A stretch of 34,067 nucleotides of DNA, taken from assembly GCA_902785935.1 (NCBI GenBank), contig CADAAN010000009.1, positions 1-34,067 on the forward strand. The letters are read 5' to 3'. Made by a program: the position numbers and the translations under genes. This stretch comes from an uncultured Pseudomonadota bacterium. Its GTDB lineage: Bacteria; Pseudomonadota; Alphaproteobacteria; RF32; CAG-239. Positions 8,751-17,066 of the stretch are shown in pieces (within the stretch, counting starts at the first letter, position 1; every line of letters begins with the position of its first letter). Under the pieces are notes generated by a model. The model ran no database searches, was not told the origin of the DNA, and saw nothing but the letters and a program-made list of their open reading frames with translations.

Positions 8751-11183
8751 TCAGGCAATATTTAAATATTTTGTAACAAAGTTGTCTTCACCGTATTCTT
8801 TGATTAAACTTTCAACCAATAAAACATTCTTTCTGCCCGAATTATAAAGCTTTAAGTACGGGCCCAAAGCACCTAAATTGACATCCAAAATCACCGATTC
8901 GCCGGTTGCCGGCCGTGAAAGCAAAATAGCATACGGAAAATCGCGATATGTCTTGCCAAACACAAAATCAAGTTCACTTTGCGTTAAGTTCCACGTCGCA
9001 TAATCTTCAGGCATGGCTTGCGGGTTTCTGAAAAACAAAATCGTTTGGCATTGACCGCGGATAACCTCACCGACGCCTAATTTATCAATGATATTGGGCT
9101 GTTGAAAGGCGCACAGATAAGCCTGACGTTTTTTACGACCTTCCTGCAAACCGATGATAAAATAATCTCTGAACATCGGGTGCTTAAGCATCGGCGCCGT
9201 TTCATCGATCATAATCAGCGATGGCACGCCCGTTTCACCCGTTTCGCTTTGAATACGATGCATAATATAGCTGATGACGGCCGGTGCTAATGTATCATCT
9301 TCAAAAATATGCGTAAAGTCAAACGCCATAAAACGTTTTGATTTCAAATCAAGACTGTCGTTTTCGGCATTAAAAATATTACCGTACTGCTCAGGATTAA
9401 CCCAGCGATACATTTCCCGCCTCATATTTCCCGTCGGCGAAAAACAGCTTTTATAAAGGTTTTTCATAATCCTTTCTTCCGGCCTTAAATAATCAAATGC
9501 GGTTGTCACGGCACGCCCGATTTCACGCTCTGACAAGGCATCATCCGTCATCGTAATAGCCTTCATCCAGCGTCTTAAAAAGGCGCGGTTGTTCGGGGTA
9601 TCGGCCGCATCAAACGGGTTTAACGACACATTTTTGTTATCTCCGTCAAAACCGACATAAGCCCCTCCGATGGCGCGTGTAAAGATTTCCGCACCCCGGT
9701 GACGATCAAAGAAAAATACTTTCAAATCCGCATGTCGCATGGCTTGTCCGGCCAAAAACGTCAACAAAGTCGTTTTACCTTGACCTGTCGGACCGATAAT
9801 GCAACAGTGCGCCACAGCACTTTCTTCAGAAGATACATGAAATTGAAAACGATAAGCTGAACCTGACATTGTCCTGAAAACCGTAATTGCCCCCGGCCCC
9901 CAGTCTGACTTATCAAAACCGGCCGCCGGCTTATCAAATGACAAAGCAAGCGCCACAATCCGTGACAAATAGCGATAAGTTCTGGGATACGTATCATAAG
10001 TCGGAAATTGGCTGAAAAATGTGGCTTGCGTCACCCAGCCCTCTCTGACCGGCGTCACCGAAAACGTACGGCAAATACGCTGAACTTCACTTTCACCGAA
10101 ATCAAGTTCTTCCTGCGAATGGCCTTTGATAATCACGCTCATTGCATATTCGGTCAAAGCTTGATAATCCGCATCACTGTTTTCAATCGCGGACAAGGCT
10201 TCACTGTATTGATCCACGACACCCGCAGAAAAAGATGTCAGCGTCGCCATTCTTTGTTGTTGTATCAGCATCATTCTGGCTTGCGGCCTAAAAATCGGAC
10301 GGATATTGTGCATCAGCACCAATTCGCAATCAATCGCCAAAAGAGAAGTGACCATACTTTCATCCATATAATCACCTGTTGTACGGATACCCATCACAAT
10401 TTCGTACAAGTCTTTATCGCCCGAAAAAAAGCGAATAATACCTTTTTCTTTTGTAAAGTGGATATGATCACCGGTCAACATCTCATTAAGCTCAGGCCCT
10501 TGAGCTTGGCGCACCTTCGGCGTCGGCTTTGAAACAGGGCTGCACAACCTTGAAAACACATAAAACGGACTGTCCGTTGCCGGACTGTCTGCGCTTTCAT
10601 ACATCTGAAACACCCCGTATTCACCAAGGGTTGCAATAATTGATTGGCAGGCGTAATTGAGGTCTTTTAAGGCGTCTTTTCTGTCCGCAACACTGACAAT
10701 CATATAATGCGTGTTTGAATATAATCTGTCCATATTTTCTGACCACACTTCGGATACTTTTTGCAAAATCGCATTATTAAAGTTTCCGCTGTCGGCTTCT
10801 TTTTGCGTCCGCTCACGAAGTGTAATGACGCGACAAACAATCGACAACTCGGACAAACTGTCAATGGTCGATTTTCTGGCTTCCATCATTGAATATGCTT
10901 TTTCAGGCGTCGCTGAGGATAAATCAACACCGTTTAGCCTGAAAACACGCACATAACTTCCGTTAATGCATTTAATCGTGATACCATCTTCCATCAAACT
11001 TGCAAACGGCAAAAAATCCGACACGCGCGATTCTCTGGGAGAAGGCAAAACCCAATTACCGAATTTTGTGGCAAGCAACACGGCAAATGCCGCGGCCGAA
11101 ATCATACCGACAATGGCAAGCATCACCTCGACGCTTGTCAAGCCTTCTACAAAAATAGATGTAAAATCAAAACTAGGGTTCAA
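8751..11183 (-). CDS. virB4: VirB4-type T4SS ATPase
   Basis: The 810-residue product is the VirB4 ATPase that energises assembly and substrate transfer at the cytoplasmic base of the secretion channel. It has an N-terminal hydrophobic stretch (about residues 15-40), the VirB4 N-terminal region, and a C-terminal RecA-like domain. Walker A is GPTGQGKT at residues 464-471. Walker B is LIMIDETAP, with D660 and E661. Later motifs (GLQEGRKKR, AFQQPN, RGQCQT) are typical of the family, and length is normal. The start is a TTG at 11183, supported by GGAGG eight bases upstream. That ribosome-binding site lies inside the last codons of virB3, so the two genes overlap by 11 bases and are probably coupled. 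Confidence 0.95.
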   Translation of the reverse strand: MNPSFDFTSIFVEGLTSVEVMLAIVGMISAAAFAVLLATKFGNWVLPSPRESRVSDFLPFASLMEDGITIKCINGSYVRVFRLNGVDLSSATPEKAYSMMEARKSTIDSLSELSIVCRVITLRERTQKEADSGNFNNAILQKVSEVWSENMDRLYSNTHYMIVSVADRKDALKDLNYACQSIIATLGEYGVFQMYESADSPATDSPFYVFSRLCSPVSKPTPKVRQAQGPELNEMLTGDHIHFTKEKGIIRFFSGDKDLYEIVMGIRTTGDYMDESMVTSLLAIDCELVLMHNIRPIFRPQARMMLIQQQRMATLTSFSAGVVDQYSEALSAIENSDADYQALTEYAMSVIIKGHSQEELDFGESEVQRICRTFSVTPVREGWVTQATFFSQFPTYDTYPRTYRYLSRIVALALSFDKPAAGFDKSDWGPGAITVFRTMSGSAYRFQFHVSSEESAVAHCCIIGPTGQGKTTLLTFLAGQAMRHADLKVFFFDRHRGAEIFTRAIGGAYVGFDGDNKNVSLNPFDAADTPNNRAFLRRWMKAITMTDDALSEREIGRAVTTAFDYLRPEERIMKNLYKSCFSPTGNMRREMYRWVNPEQYGNIFNAENDSLDLKSKRFMAFDFTHIFEDDTLAPAVISYIMHRIQSETGETGVPSLIMIDETAPMLKHPMFRDYFIIGLQEGRKKRQAYLCAFQQPNIIDKLGVGEVIRGQCQTILFFRNPQAMPEDYATWNLTQSELDFVFGKTYRDFPYAILLSRPATGESVILDVNLGALGPYLKLYNSGRKNVLLVESLIKEYGEDNFVTKYLNIA

Positions 11184-11463
11184 ATTTATTTCCTCCCTCA
11201 GGATACAAATTTTTAGATACTTTATTTGTCTGACCGAATGCCTGAATCATTGTTGATAAATGCGGTTCTCTGACACCGGCCGCCACGATGGCCAAATGGC
11301 ATGTTACAATGGATAAAACAAAAAGTAAAGGGTTAACATCAGCAATACCCACCGCCATAAACATCACCGGCACCTGAATACCGGCATTGATGGCTGTCGG
11401 CAAAACAGGCCCCCAAAAAAGTTTCGGAGGCTGTGCCACTGCTTTTAATATCATATCCCTCAT
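11173..11463 (-). CDS. virB3: VirB3-like inner-membrane protein
   Basis: The 96-residue product has the size and layout of VirB3: a short N-terminus with an AVAQPPKLFWGPVLP motif (family form: hydrophobic-xxRPxLFxGV), two closely spaced hydrophobic segments (about residues 20-40 and 45-62), and a hydrophilic tail. VirB3 docks the VirB4 ATPase to the inner membrane. The ATG at 11463 is preceded by GGAAG. The gene's final codons carry the ribosome-binding site for virB4. It follows the large VirB2-like fusion gene after an 86-bp gap that contains a hairpin. Confidence 0.85.
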   Translation of the reverse strand: MRDMILKAVAQPPKLFWGPVLPTAINAGIQVPVMFMAVGIADVNPLLFVLSIVTCHLAIVAAGVREPHLSTMIQAFGQTNKVSKNLYPEGGNKFEP

Positions 11464-11510
11464 TTCATCTTCCGTTTTATTTTATCAAATATAATATCTT
11501 AAGGTCTTGA

Positions 11511-11542
11511 GGCAGTTTTATTTTAAGCACTTTAAAACTGCC
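11511..11542 (-). other. Intercistronic hairpin before virB3
   Basis: A perfect 10-bp inverted repeat (GGCAGTTTTA at 11511-11520, TAAAACTGCC at 11533-11542) with a 12-nt loop sits just after the stop of the large VirB2-like gene. There is no T-run directly after it on the minus strand, so it is unlikely to be a full terminator. It may stabilise the 3' end of upstream pilin mRNA or mark a processing site. Confidence 0.5.
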
Positions 11543-11549
11543 TTTCAAC

Positions 11550-13004
11550 CTACTCAATAGAATTGATAATCGTTCCTGTTTGTTCAACACCTTGCTGAAC
11601 GGTACCAAGCGTGCCGCCGACAAAACCCGTGCCGGTATTAATACCATCATGAACATTATCAGCTTTATCGCCAATTTTATCCAAAGCATTACGAAAACCG
11701 GAATTCCACTCACCATCTTCATTTTGGCCGTTCCACCAGTTGCTGTAATTATTTTCACCCGTCGGATTATTTTCATAATTCGTATTAAAGAGTGAGGCCA
11801 AATTGGTCGAACCGCCCATTGCATTGTTCATATTGCTTAAAGTATTCTGCAAACCGCCGTACATATTATTGTTTGCTGTGGTTATTGAACCCATAATTTC
11901 CTGAATACTGTTCGCAATTGCCCCCAAATTGCTGTAATCACCGTTTTGGATGGTCGCAATAATATTTTCAAAACCCTGACCGGTTGTCTTTAATGTATTC
12001 CAAGCACTGACACCCGCACCGATGGCATTTGTTGCCGTGCTGACAGCTTGTTGAGTCCCCTTCATGATATTGTTCAATGTTGTCATGATGCTTGCTTTGC
12101 ATTGACCGAGTTTGTTAATTTTACCGCCCTCGCAAACTTCCGAGCTCGTCATTACGTTGCCGTTTGCGTCTATTTCACAAACCGTTCGTCTTAATGTTTG
12201 AGGGTCCCAAGCCCCTTTCATCGTGATAGGATTGCACCCTGCATTAATGACAGCCGTTCTTTGTTCCATACCGGCAAGACCGCCGCCCAATCCTTCAGTA
12301 GAAACCAAACCCTGAAGATCGGCACTTTCTATCGCCGACAAACCGGCTTTTCGTTGTTCAAATTCTTCTTCGCTCGGCATGTCACCGTCATAAGCTGCAT
12401 TTGTAATTTCTTTATAACCCGTTCCCTGAACATATTCATACGACACATTCGGGTCTAAAAAGCTCTTAAAAGTTAATTCTCGTTGCTGTTGCAACGCCGC
12501 CGTCGTATACCCACTGAAATATTCAATAAACGGAAACATCAAAGCCAAAAGCGAAAGCCCGATCATAATATAACCGAGATGCTTATAGCTGATTTTGTTA
12601 AAAATAGCCATCACGGCAAACATCACAAGTCCGAAACCGGCAATCACATAGACAATTTCACGCAAATCCATCAAAGTATTGTACAGTTTACTCTCAATCG
12701 TCGTGAATATTTCCTTGGCGTTTCCGTCTTGCGCGCTTGAAGATGAACCGCCCGAAGATGACGTTTTAGCACTCGACGAAGATGTGTTTGTAGGAGATGG
12801 CGTTGAGCCTTTGGGTTCAATAATCGAACCATCCCAAAGCTGATTAGAGCTTCCGGGCGTCCAACCGCTGCCTCCGGACGTGCTGTTGCCGTACTGAGCT
12901 TCATATTCTTCCGTGCCCGGCGCCCACTGTGCCTGAGTATCAAAGGACGCAAACACAATAACAAAAGCCAAAACCATTGCAAGTGCTTTTAATATCTTTT
13001 TCAT
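11550..13004 (-). CDS. VirB2-like pilin core with long extensions
   Basis: The 484-residue product has a signal peptide (MKKILKALAMVLAFVIVFAS), then a Ser/Gly/Thr-rich region to about residue 90. A two-helix hydrophobic core at about residues 105-170 (REIVYVIAGFGLVMFAVMAI, then HLGYIMIGLSLLALMFPFIE) matches the core of the two short VirB2-like proteins encoded upstream. The rest, about 300 residues, is a non-membrane extension. It contains four cysteines (NAGCNP, RTVCEI, SEVCEG, GQCKAS) and an Asn/Gly/Thr-rich tail that suggests a surface-exposed adhesin-like region. The family's usual length is about 100-130 residues, so this is a fusion or an elaborated minor pilin. It has a good GGAGA ribosome-binding site and is third in the operon. 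The role as a modified or tip pilin is inference. Confidence 0.65.
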   Translation of the reverse strand: MKKILKALAMVLAFVIVFASFDTQAQWAPGTEEYEAQYGNSTSGGSGWTPGSSNQLWDGSIIEPKGSTPSPTNTSSSSAKTSSSGGSSSSAQDGNAKEIFTTIESKLYNTLMDLREIVYVIAGFGLVMFAVMAIFNKISYKHLGYIMIGLSLLALMFPFIEYFSGYTTAALQQQRELTFKSFLDPNVSYEYVQGTGYKEITNAAYDGDMPSEEEFEQRKAGLSAIESADLQGLVSTEGLGGGLAGMEQRTAVINAGCNPITMKGAWDPQTLRRTVCEIDANGNVMTSSEVCEGGKINKLGQCKASIMTTLNNIMKGTQQAVSTATNAIGAGVSAWNTLKTTGQGFENIIATIQNGDYSNLGAIANSIQEIMGSITTANNNMYGGLQNTLSNMNNAMGGSTNLASLFNTNYENNPTGENNYSNWWNGQNEDGEWNSGFRNALDKIGDKADNVHDGINTGTGFVGGTLGTVQQGVEQTGTIINSIE

Positions 13005-13028
13005 CTTTCTTCTCCTTTATAAAAAAGT

Positions 13029-13406
13029 TTAGTCGTACACAGAACCGGTAGCACCCGTTGTTAATGTGTCCGTAATACCTTTAACCGATACATCGGCTCC
13101 CGTTCCGGCTGTTAAATAACTGACCAAACCGGCCGTTGTTGCAATAACGACAATACCGATGATGATGGCAGCAAGCCATTTCCAGTTTAATGCGCCGAAA
13201 ATCGCACCGATAGCCACCGCAATAACACCAAAACCCGCGGCGGCAAAAATGATTTTACGCATGCCGCCGAAAATTTCCCATCCCGTTGATGTCAAATTTT
13301 CAAAAACGGCATAACCCTCGCTTGCACATAAAATTGAAGACAAAGCAAAGGCCAAAAGCCCCGCAAACAAATATTTGTATCCTTTCTTTAAGTTTATATG
13401 CAACAT
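13029..13406 (-). CDS. virB2: VirB2-like T4SS pilin (second copy)
   Basis: The 125-residue product has an N-terminal signal segment (YLFAGLLAFALSSILCASEG) and two hydrophobic helices (about residues 50-70, RKIIFAAAGFGVIAVAIGAI; about 75-95, WLAAIIIGIVVIATTAG) separated by a short basic/aromatic loop with WKW. This is the VirB2/TrbC pilin layout. Its core closely parallels the genes on both sides. A Gly/Thr-rich tail follows the second helix. GAGG precedes the ATG. It lies 81 bp after the first pilin gene, with a strong hairpin between them, and 24 bp before the fusion gene. Confidence 0.75.
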   Translation of the reverse strand: MLHINLKKGYKYLFAGLLAFALSSILCASEGYAVFENLTSTGWEIFGGMRKIIFAAAGFGVIAVAIGAIFGALNWKWLAAIIIGIVVIATTAGLVSYLTAGTGADVSVKGITDTLTTGATGSVYD

Positions 13407-13442
13407 CTTTTACTCCTCTGTATTCGTTCAAAATAATCTTCC

Positions 13443-13477
13443 AAGGAAGCTTCGAAAGAACGTTTCGAAGCCTCCTT
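13443..13477 (-). other. Strong hairpin after the first VirB2 gene
   Basis: A 15-bp inverted repeat (AAGGAAGCTTCGAAA at 13443-13457; TTTCGAAGCCTCCTT at 13463-13477, one G-T pair) has a 5-nt loop and lies between the first and second VirB2-like genes. The sequence after it on the minus strand (GGAAGATTATTTT) is only weakly T-rich. It could act as a partial terminator or a 3' stability hairpin that raises the level of the first pilin mRNA over the downstream genes. Confidence 0.6.
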
Positions 13478-13487
13478 GATAAAAAAA

Positions 13488-13862
13488 CTACCAGCTGTTG
13501 ATGCTGTCAGCTGAACCCGTACCGGTTTGCTTAAATGTATCACTATAATTTGTGGTCGTAACATTTGACCCTGTTGCGTATTCAATCAAAGCACCGGCAG
13601 CGGCCAATACGCCAAGACCTACGGCGAGCGCACCGAACCAAGGCCATTTGACCTTACCGAAAATTGCCTGAACGGCAAGACCGACAAGACCGAAACCGCC
13701 GATGACGAACACAATCGTTCTGACGGACTTAAAAACGTTACCCGCTTTAACAATTGCATCACCGACAACGGTATTTGCAGCCGAGGCATCACCCGTCATG
13801 GCAACCATCAAAACAAGCGCCAATCCGAACAATGTCCACATGTTATTTTTTGAAAGTTTCAT
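13488..13862 (-). CDS. virB2: VirB2-like T4SS pilin (first gene of operon)
   Basis: The 124-residue product has a signal peptide (NNMWTLFGLALVLMVAMTGD, cleavage near ASA) and two hydrophobic helices, about residues 45-65 (SVRTIVFVIGGFGLVGLAVQ) and 72-92 (WPWFGALAVGLGVLAAAGAL), with a short KVKWPW loop. This matches the VirB2/TrbC pilin family in size and topology. VirB2 forms the extracellular conjugative-type pilus and channel surface. It is the first gene of the long minus-strand operon, has GGAGA as ribosome-binding site, and is followed by a strong hairpin. I infer that it is the major pilin. Confidence 0.8.
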   Translation of the reverse strand: MKLSKNNMWTLFGLALVLMVAMTGDASAANTVVGDAIVKAGNVFKSVRTIVFVIGGFGLVGLAVQAIFGKVKWPWFGALAVGLGVLAAAGALIEYATGSNVTTTNYSDTFKQTGTGSADSINSW

Positions 13863-14271
13863 GATATTTCTCCTTATAAATGAAAACTTCTTTATACAAT
13901 TATAGAATATCAGATTTTTTCGACTTTTGCGAGTCTTTTTTGATTATCCGATTTTTTGCCAACATATTGATTTTTCGTCAAAACCGTTCCGTGTAACAAA
14001 AAATTCATAATCATCTGACATTCAAAAACACTTTTATCTATACCTCAAAAAAGTTAATACATCCTAAATACTTTATATATTGAATATTCAATTTCAAAAA
14101 CACGCAACAAAAACATTTTTAAATGCCTTAAAAAAAACACTTTTCGCCATTAACCCAATTTTAACATAATTTGTGCTATTGTGTTCTAAAATGAACCGAC
14201 GAAAAGCGTTCAATTATGTTTAATTGATTGATTTTTCGCTGTTTTTTAGATTTTGGAGTAATAATAAAAAA
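13863..14271. promoter_or_regulatory. Divergent intergenic region between T4SS and pilus operons
   Basis: These roughly 400 AT-rich bases separate the two divergent operons and must hold both promoters. On the minus strand a TATAAT box lies at 13899-13904, 37 bp before the VirB2 start, without a good -35. On the plus strand a TAAAAT at 14187-14192 with TTAACA at 14161-14166 is only a weak candidate because the spacing is too long. A perfect 14-bp palindrome, ATTGAATATTCAAT, at 14079-14092 could be an operator. No reading frame with recognisable content was seen. Confidence 0.45.
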
Positions 14272-16104
14272 ATGCAAAAAAATAACGTTAAAAGTTTTAT
14301 TTGCAGTTTTATGTTTTCCGTTTTGGGCGTCATTGCCGTCCAAAAGGTCTTCTTTCGTGCGCCCGAAATTAAAAAAACAGAAGATATTTCTGCCGTTGAG
14401 GTTAAAAACATATCGCTTTTTGCCGACAAATCAGTTGAAAAAGATGATTTTTCCGCTCTTCGCGCTGAACAAACGGCAAATATTGACGTATCTGAAATTG
14501 CGGCACTCAGCGCGCCTGAAAAAATCGATTTGCCCGCTTTGGAAGAAAAACCGACTCAAGCACATACTGTTAAAGTGCAACCTGTTGTTACAGAGCAACC
14601 GATTGAGACAGTTCAAAAAGCAGATACAATAACCGATCTTGCCTATGCAAGCGAGATTACGCTTGATCCCGAAGAGATAAAAGAAATTAATGAGACTCAA
14701 AAGCATATCAACAGCGGCATTGTTTATGCAGATATCAGCGATACGCTCTCTGAAATTCCGTCACAAGAAATGCCACAGGATAAAAATCTTGTTGTTGCAT
14801 CGGCACAGGAAACTGCTGAAGAAATTCCTTTGTCTGAAAATGATACGCTTTTGCATAACAAAATCGATGTTTCAAATGAAGAAGTTCAATCCAAAATTGC
14901 CATGATAGAGCCGAACACGCTTATCAACAGCATTGAACAAGATGATATTTTGAGTGAAGAAAAAAATCTTGCCGAGGCAAATATCAAAAACAGCGAACTT
15001 TCGGAAATGTTTGATATATCTCAAACAAATTCAGAGCCTGAAGTTGATGAAAGTGCATGGCAAACGGCCAAAGCTGCCTCAGCAGAAGATTTTGAAGAAA
15101 GCACCGACGTCGCACAAAACCAAGAGGATAAAGACAGCCCTTGGGTCATGGCAAAAGGCAACAAATATGCAAAAAACCATGCTGTTGTTGAAGAATTTGA
15201 GCAAAAAGAACATACCTTAAATCAAAAAGAAAATATTTCTTCTGAGCCTGCTATATCCGAACAAGCAACACCCGAAGACAAGACAGAAGAAACTAAAGAA
15301 CATCAAGAACAGCTTGAAGAGAAAAATACCGATGAAAAATCATCTTTAGGCGAAGAAGTTTCTTTGTTTGATTCAAAAGATGAAGAAGATACTTTTAAGC
15401 AAGCTCTTTCCGAACCGCTTTTAAAACAAAAAAAGACGGATACAAAACTTGCCTATCAGATGATTCAGAACATTTTGATACCGATTCCCCAAGACATTTT
15501 AAACGATGCGGATTTAACGCCTGATTTAACGTCATCTCCGGAAGAAAAAGAACTTTCGGGAAATGTGCGGGTCAAAAAACCGGATTTAAATAATGAAGAA
15601 AAACAAACAGGCTTGTTTAAAAGTATTTCATCTTGGTTTTCTAAAGACAAGAATCAAAGAGATGATGAAGCATCAAAATCCAATGAAGCAGCCTCAAACG
15701 GACAAGCATCCGATTCATCATCCTTAAAACAAAAAGTTTATTCCGCGCTCGGTATGGTTGATGATTATAAACCCATACCTGCCGGTTCAATTATGCCTGC
15801 GGAACTTCGTCTTTCGTTCCAGCCGAACAGAGCCGAAATTTCAGGGCAAACTTTGAAGTGGATATACGCTTTTGCCGACAATGCACGTGACAACAACGAT
15901 GTTTATATCGAAGTGCGCATTGACGGCACAAGTTCGTATGTCTTACAACAAAAACGTTTGAATTTACTCTCAAGCATTTTCAGTGCCCGAGGTGTCGATT
16001 GGCGAAAAATCAACACCATCTTCACTTCACGTGAGCCAAATTCATTTATTATCAGAAATATTCGGTTTAACAATAAAGAAAAGGAAGGACAGAATATGAA
16101 ATGA
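14272..16104 (+). CDS. Membrane-anchored acidic protein with OmpA-like C-terminus
   Basis: I prefer the ATG at 14272, preceded by GGAG 13 bases upstream, over an in-frame TTG at 14224 that adds 16 unlikely residues. The product is about 610 residues. A transmembrane helix lies at about residues 8-28 (SFICSFMFSVLGVIAVQKVF). A very acidic, low-complexity region of about 450 residues follows and is probably disordered. The last 100 residues (ELRLSFQPNRAEIS, then VYIEVRIDGT and QQKRLNLLSSIFSARGVDW) resemble a divergent OmpA-type peptidoglycan-binding domain. It is the first gene of the pil operon. This suggests an inner-membrane-anchored protein that spans the periplasm and steadies the pilus machine at the cell wall. 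It has no clear counterpart in the R64 pil order. The domain call is tentative. Confidence 0.6.
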   Translation: MQKNNVKSFICSFMFSVLGVIAVQKVFFRAPEIKKTEDISAVEVKNISLFADKSVEKDDFSALRAEQTANIDVSEIAALSAPEKIDLPALEEKPTQAHTVKVQPVVTEQPIETVQKADTITDLAYASEITLDPEEIKEINETQKHINSGIVYADISDTLSEIPSQEMPQDKNLVVASAQETAEEIPLSENDTLLHNKIDVSNEEVQSKIAMIEPNTLINSIEQDDILSEEKNLAEANIKNSELSEMFDISQTNSEPEVDESAWQTAKAASAEDFEESTDVAQNQEDKDSPWVMAKGNKYAKNHAVVEEFEQKEHTLNQKENISSEPAISEQATPEDKTEETKEHQEQLEEKNTDEKSSLGEEVSLFDSKDEEDTFKQALSEPLLKQKKTDTKLAYQMIQNILIPIPQDILNDADLTPDLTSSPEEKELSGNVRVKKPDLNNEEKQTGLFKSISSWFSKDKNQRDDEASKSNEAASNGQASDSSSLKQKVYSALGMVDDYKPIPAGSIMPAELRLSFQPNRAEISGQTLKWIYAFADNARDNNDVYIEVRIDGTSSYVLQQKRLNLLSSIFSARGVDWRKINTIFTSREPNSFIIRNIRFNNKEKEGQNMK

Positions 16105-16214
16105 TGTGACAATTCGAATACCTCTGGTAATAAGTTTGTCAAATCGCTTGATTATTCAAATAAGAGCTTTTATGATTGGAAAATAAAATGAAACACACAT
16201 TAAAGGACTTTACA

Positions 16215-17066
16215 ATGGAAAAAACAACAGCTTCTGCGGCACTTTTGGTAGCGCTGCTCGGGTTGTCTTGTTGTACTTTTAACAGGACACCTGCCGAGAA
16301 TCCTGCACCTTCATACGATGCATCAGCTCAAGCGTATTGCCCGGGCGGCGTCTGTGAAGCAGATCCGTTTATCAACTACACGACAACACGCGCCGAATAT
16401 CGCCAATATGGTGAATTATCACCGCGCGACCGCTTGGTCTCGCAGGCTGCTGCCGGCAACAATTTGTCTGCCGCCGTCCCTCCCTCAATTGATGATGAGG
16501 TCATCAGCTATGAGGCTCAGGTTGAAACACAAAATACCGCTGATGCGGCTCCTCAAGTACAAGAAGTTGTCGAGCTTGAAGATAAGGCTCCCGTTGATAT
16601 AAACAACAAACCGGCAGATCAAACACCTGCTCAAGCGCAAAATGAGGCTCCGGCTGCGACTTCCGCTCCGGCCGCTGATGAGACCGCTCAAGCGCCAGTT
16701 GAAGAACCTGCTGAGCAGGAACAGATTGTCTCTGTTCAGGAAACAGTTGAAAATGTATCTCAGGAAGAACCTCAAACCGATGAATACGGCGAAGATGCCG
16801 TCCGTGATTGGTATGCCGAAGAAGGTCAAAACTTAAAAGCTTTGCTTACAGAGTGGAGCGAACAATCCGGTTGGCGCCTTGTTTGGAATTCAAACCGCAA
16901 TTATGTCTTAAATGCGGGCGCAATGTTCAGAGGTCGTTTTGCCGATGTCAGCTCAGCTTTAATCAGAGCATTTGCCAGAGCAAGACCGGCTCCGGTTGCA
17001 ACATTTTATAAAGGTAACCGCGTTTTAGTTGTTGAAACAATGGAGGATGAAAATGCGTTTGACTAA
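16215..17066 (+). CDS. pilL: PilL/TcpQ-like pilus lipoprotein
   Basis: The ATG at 16215 is chosen because AAAGGA lies seven bases upstream and it gives a compact lipoprotein signal (MEKTTASAALLVALLGLSCC, lipid Cys at the end). An in-frame ATG at 16188 is possible. The middle (about residues 60-200) is Ala/Pro/Glu-rich linker. The C-terminal 85 residues contain DWYAEEGQNLKALLTEWSEQ, then GWRLVWNSNRNY, ALIRAFARARP and KGNRVLVVE. This matches the TcpQ C-terminal domain, also found in PilL of R64-type pili. Such proteins sit in the periplasm or outer membrane and help the secretin assemble. The gene overlaps the next start by 14 bases and precedes the secretin gene, as expected. Confidence 0.75.
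   Translation: MEKTTASAALLVALLGLSCCTFNRTPAENPAPSYDASAQAYCPGGVCEADPFINYTTTRAEYRQYGELSPRDRLVSQAAAGNNLSAAVPPSIDDEVISYEAQVETQNTADAAPQVQEVVELEDKAPVDINNKPADQTPAQAQNEAPAATSAPAADETAQAPVEEPAEQEQIVSVQETVENVSQEEPQTDEYGEDAVRDWYAEEGQNLKALLTEWSEQSGWRLVWNSNRNYVLNAGAMFRGRFADVSSALIRAFARARPAPVATFYKGNRVLVVETMEDENAFD

Noticed and set aside
10008-10532. Plus-strand 174-codon frame
   Set aside because: It is antisense to virB4 within a clearly conserved coding region.
11477-11824. Minus-strand 115-codon frame
   Set aside because: It is a shadow frame of the VirB2-like fusion gene with unnatural composition.
13921-13947. Short GACT/AGTC hairpin with a T-run in the divergent region
   Set aside because: The stem is only 4 bp, too weak to call as a terminator.
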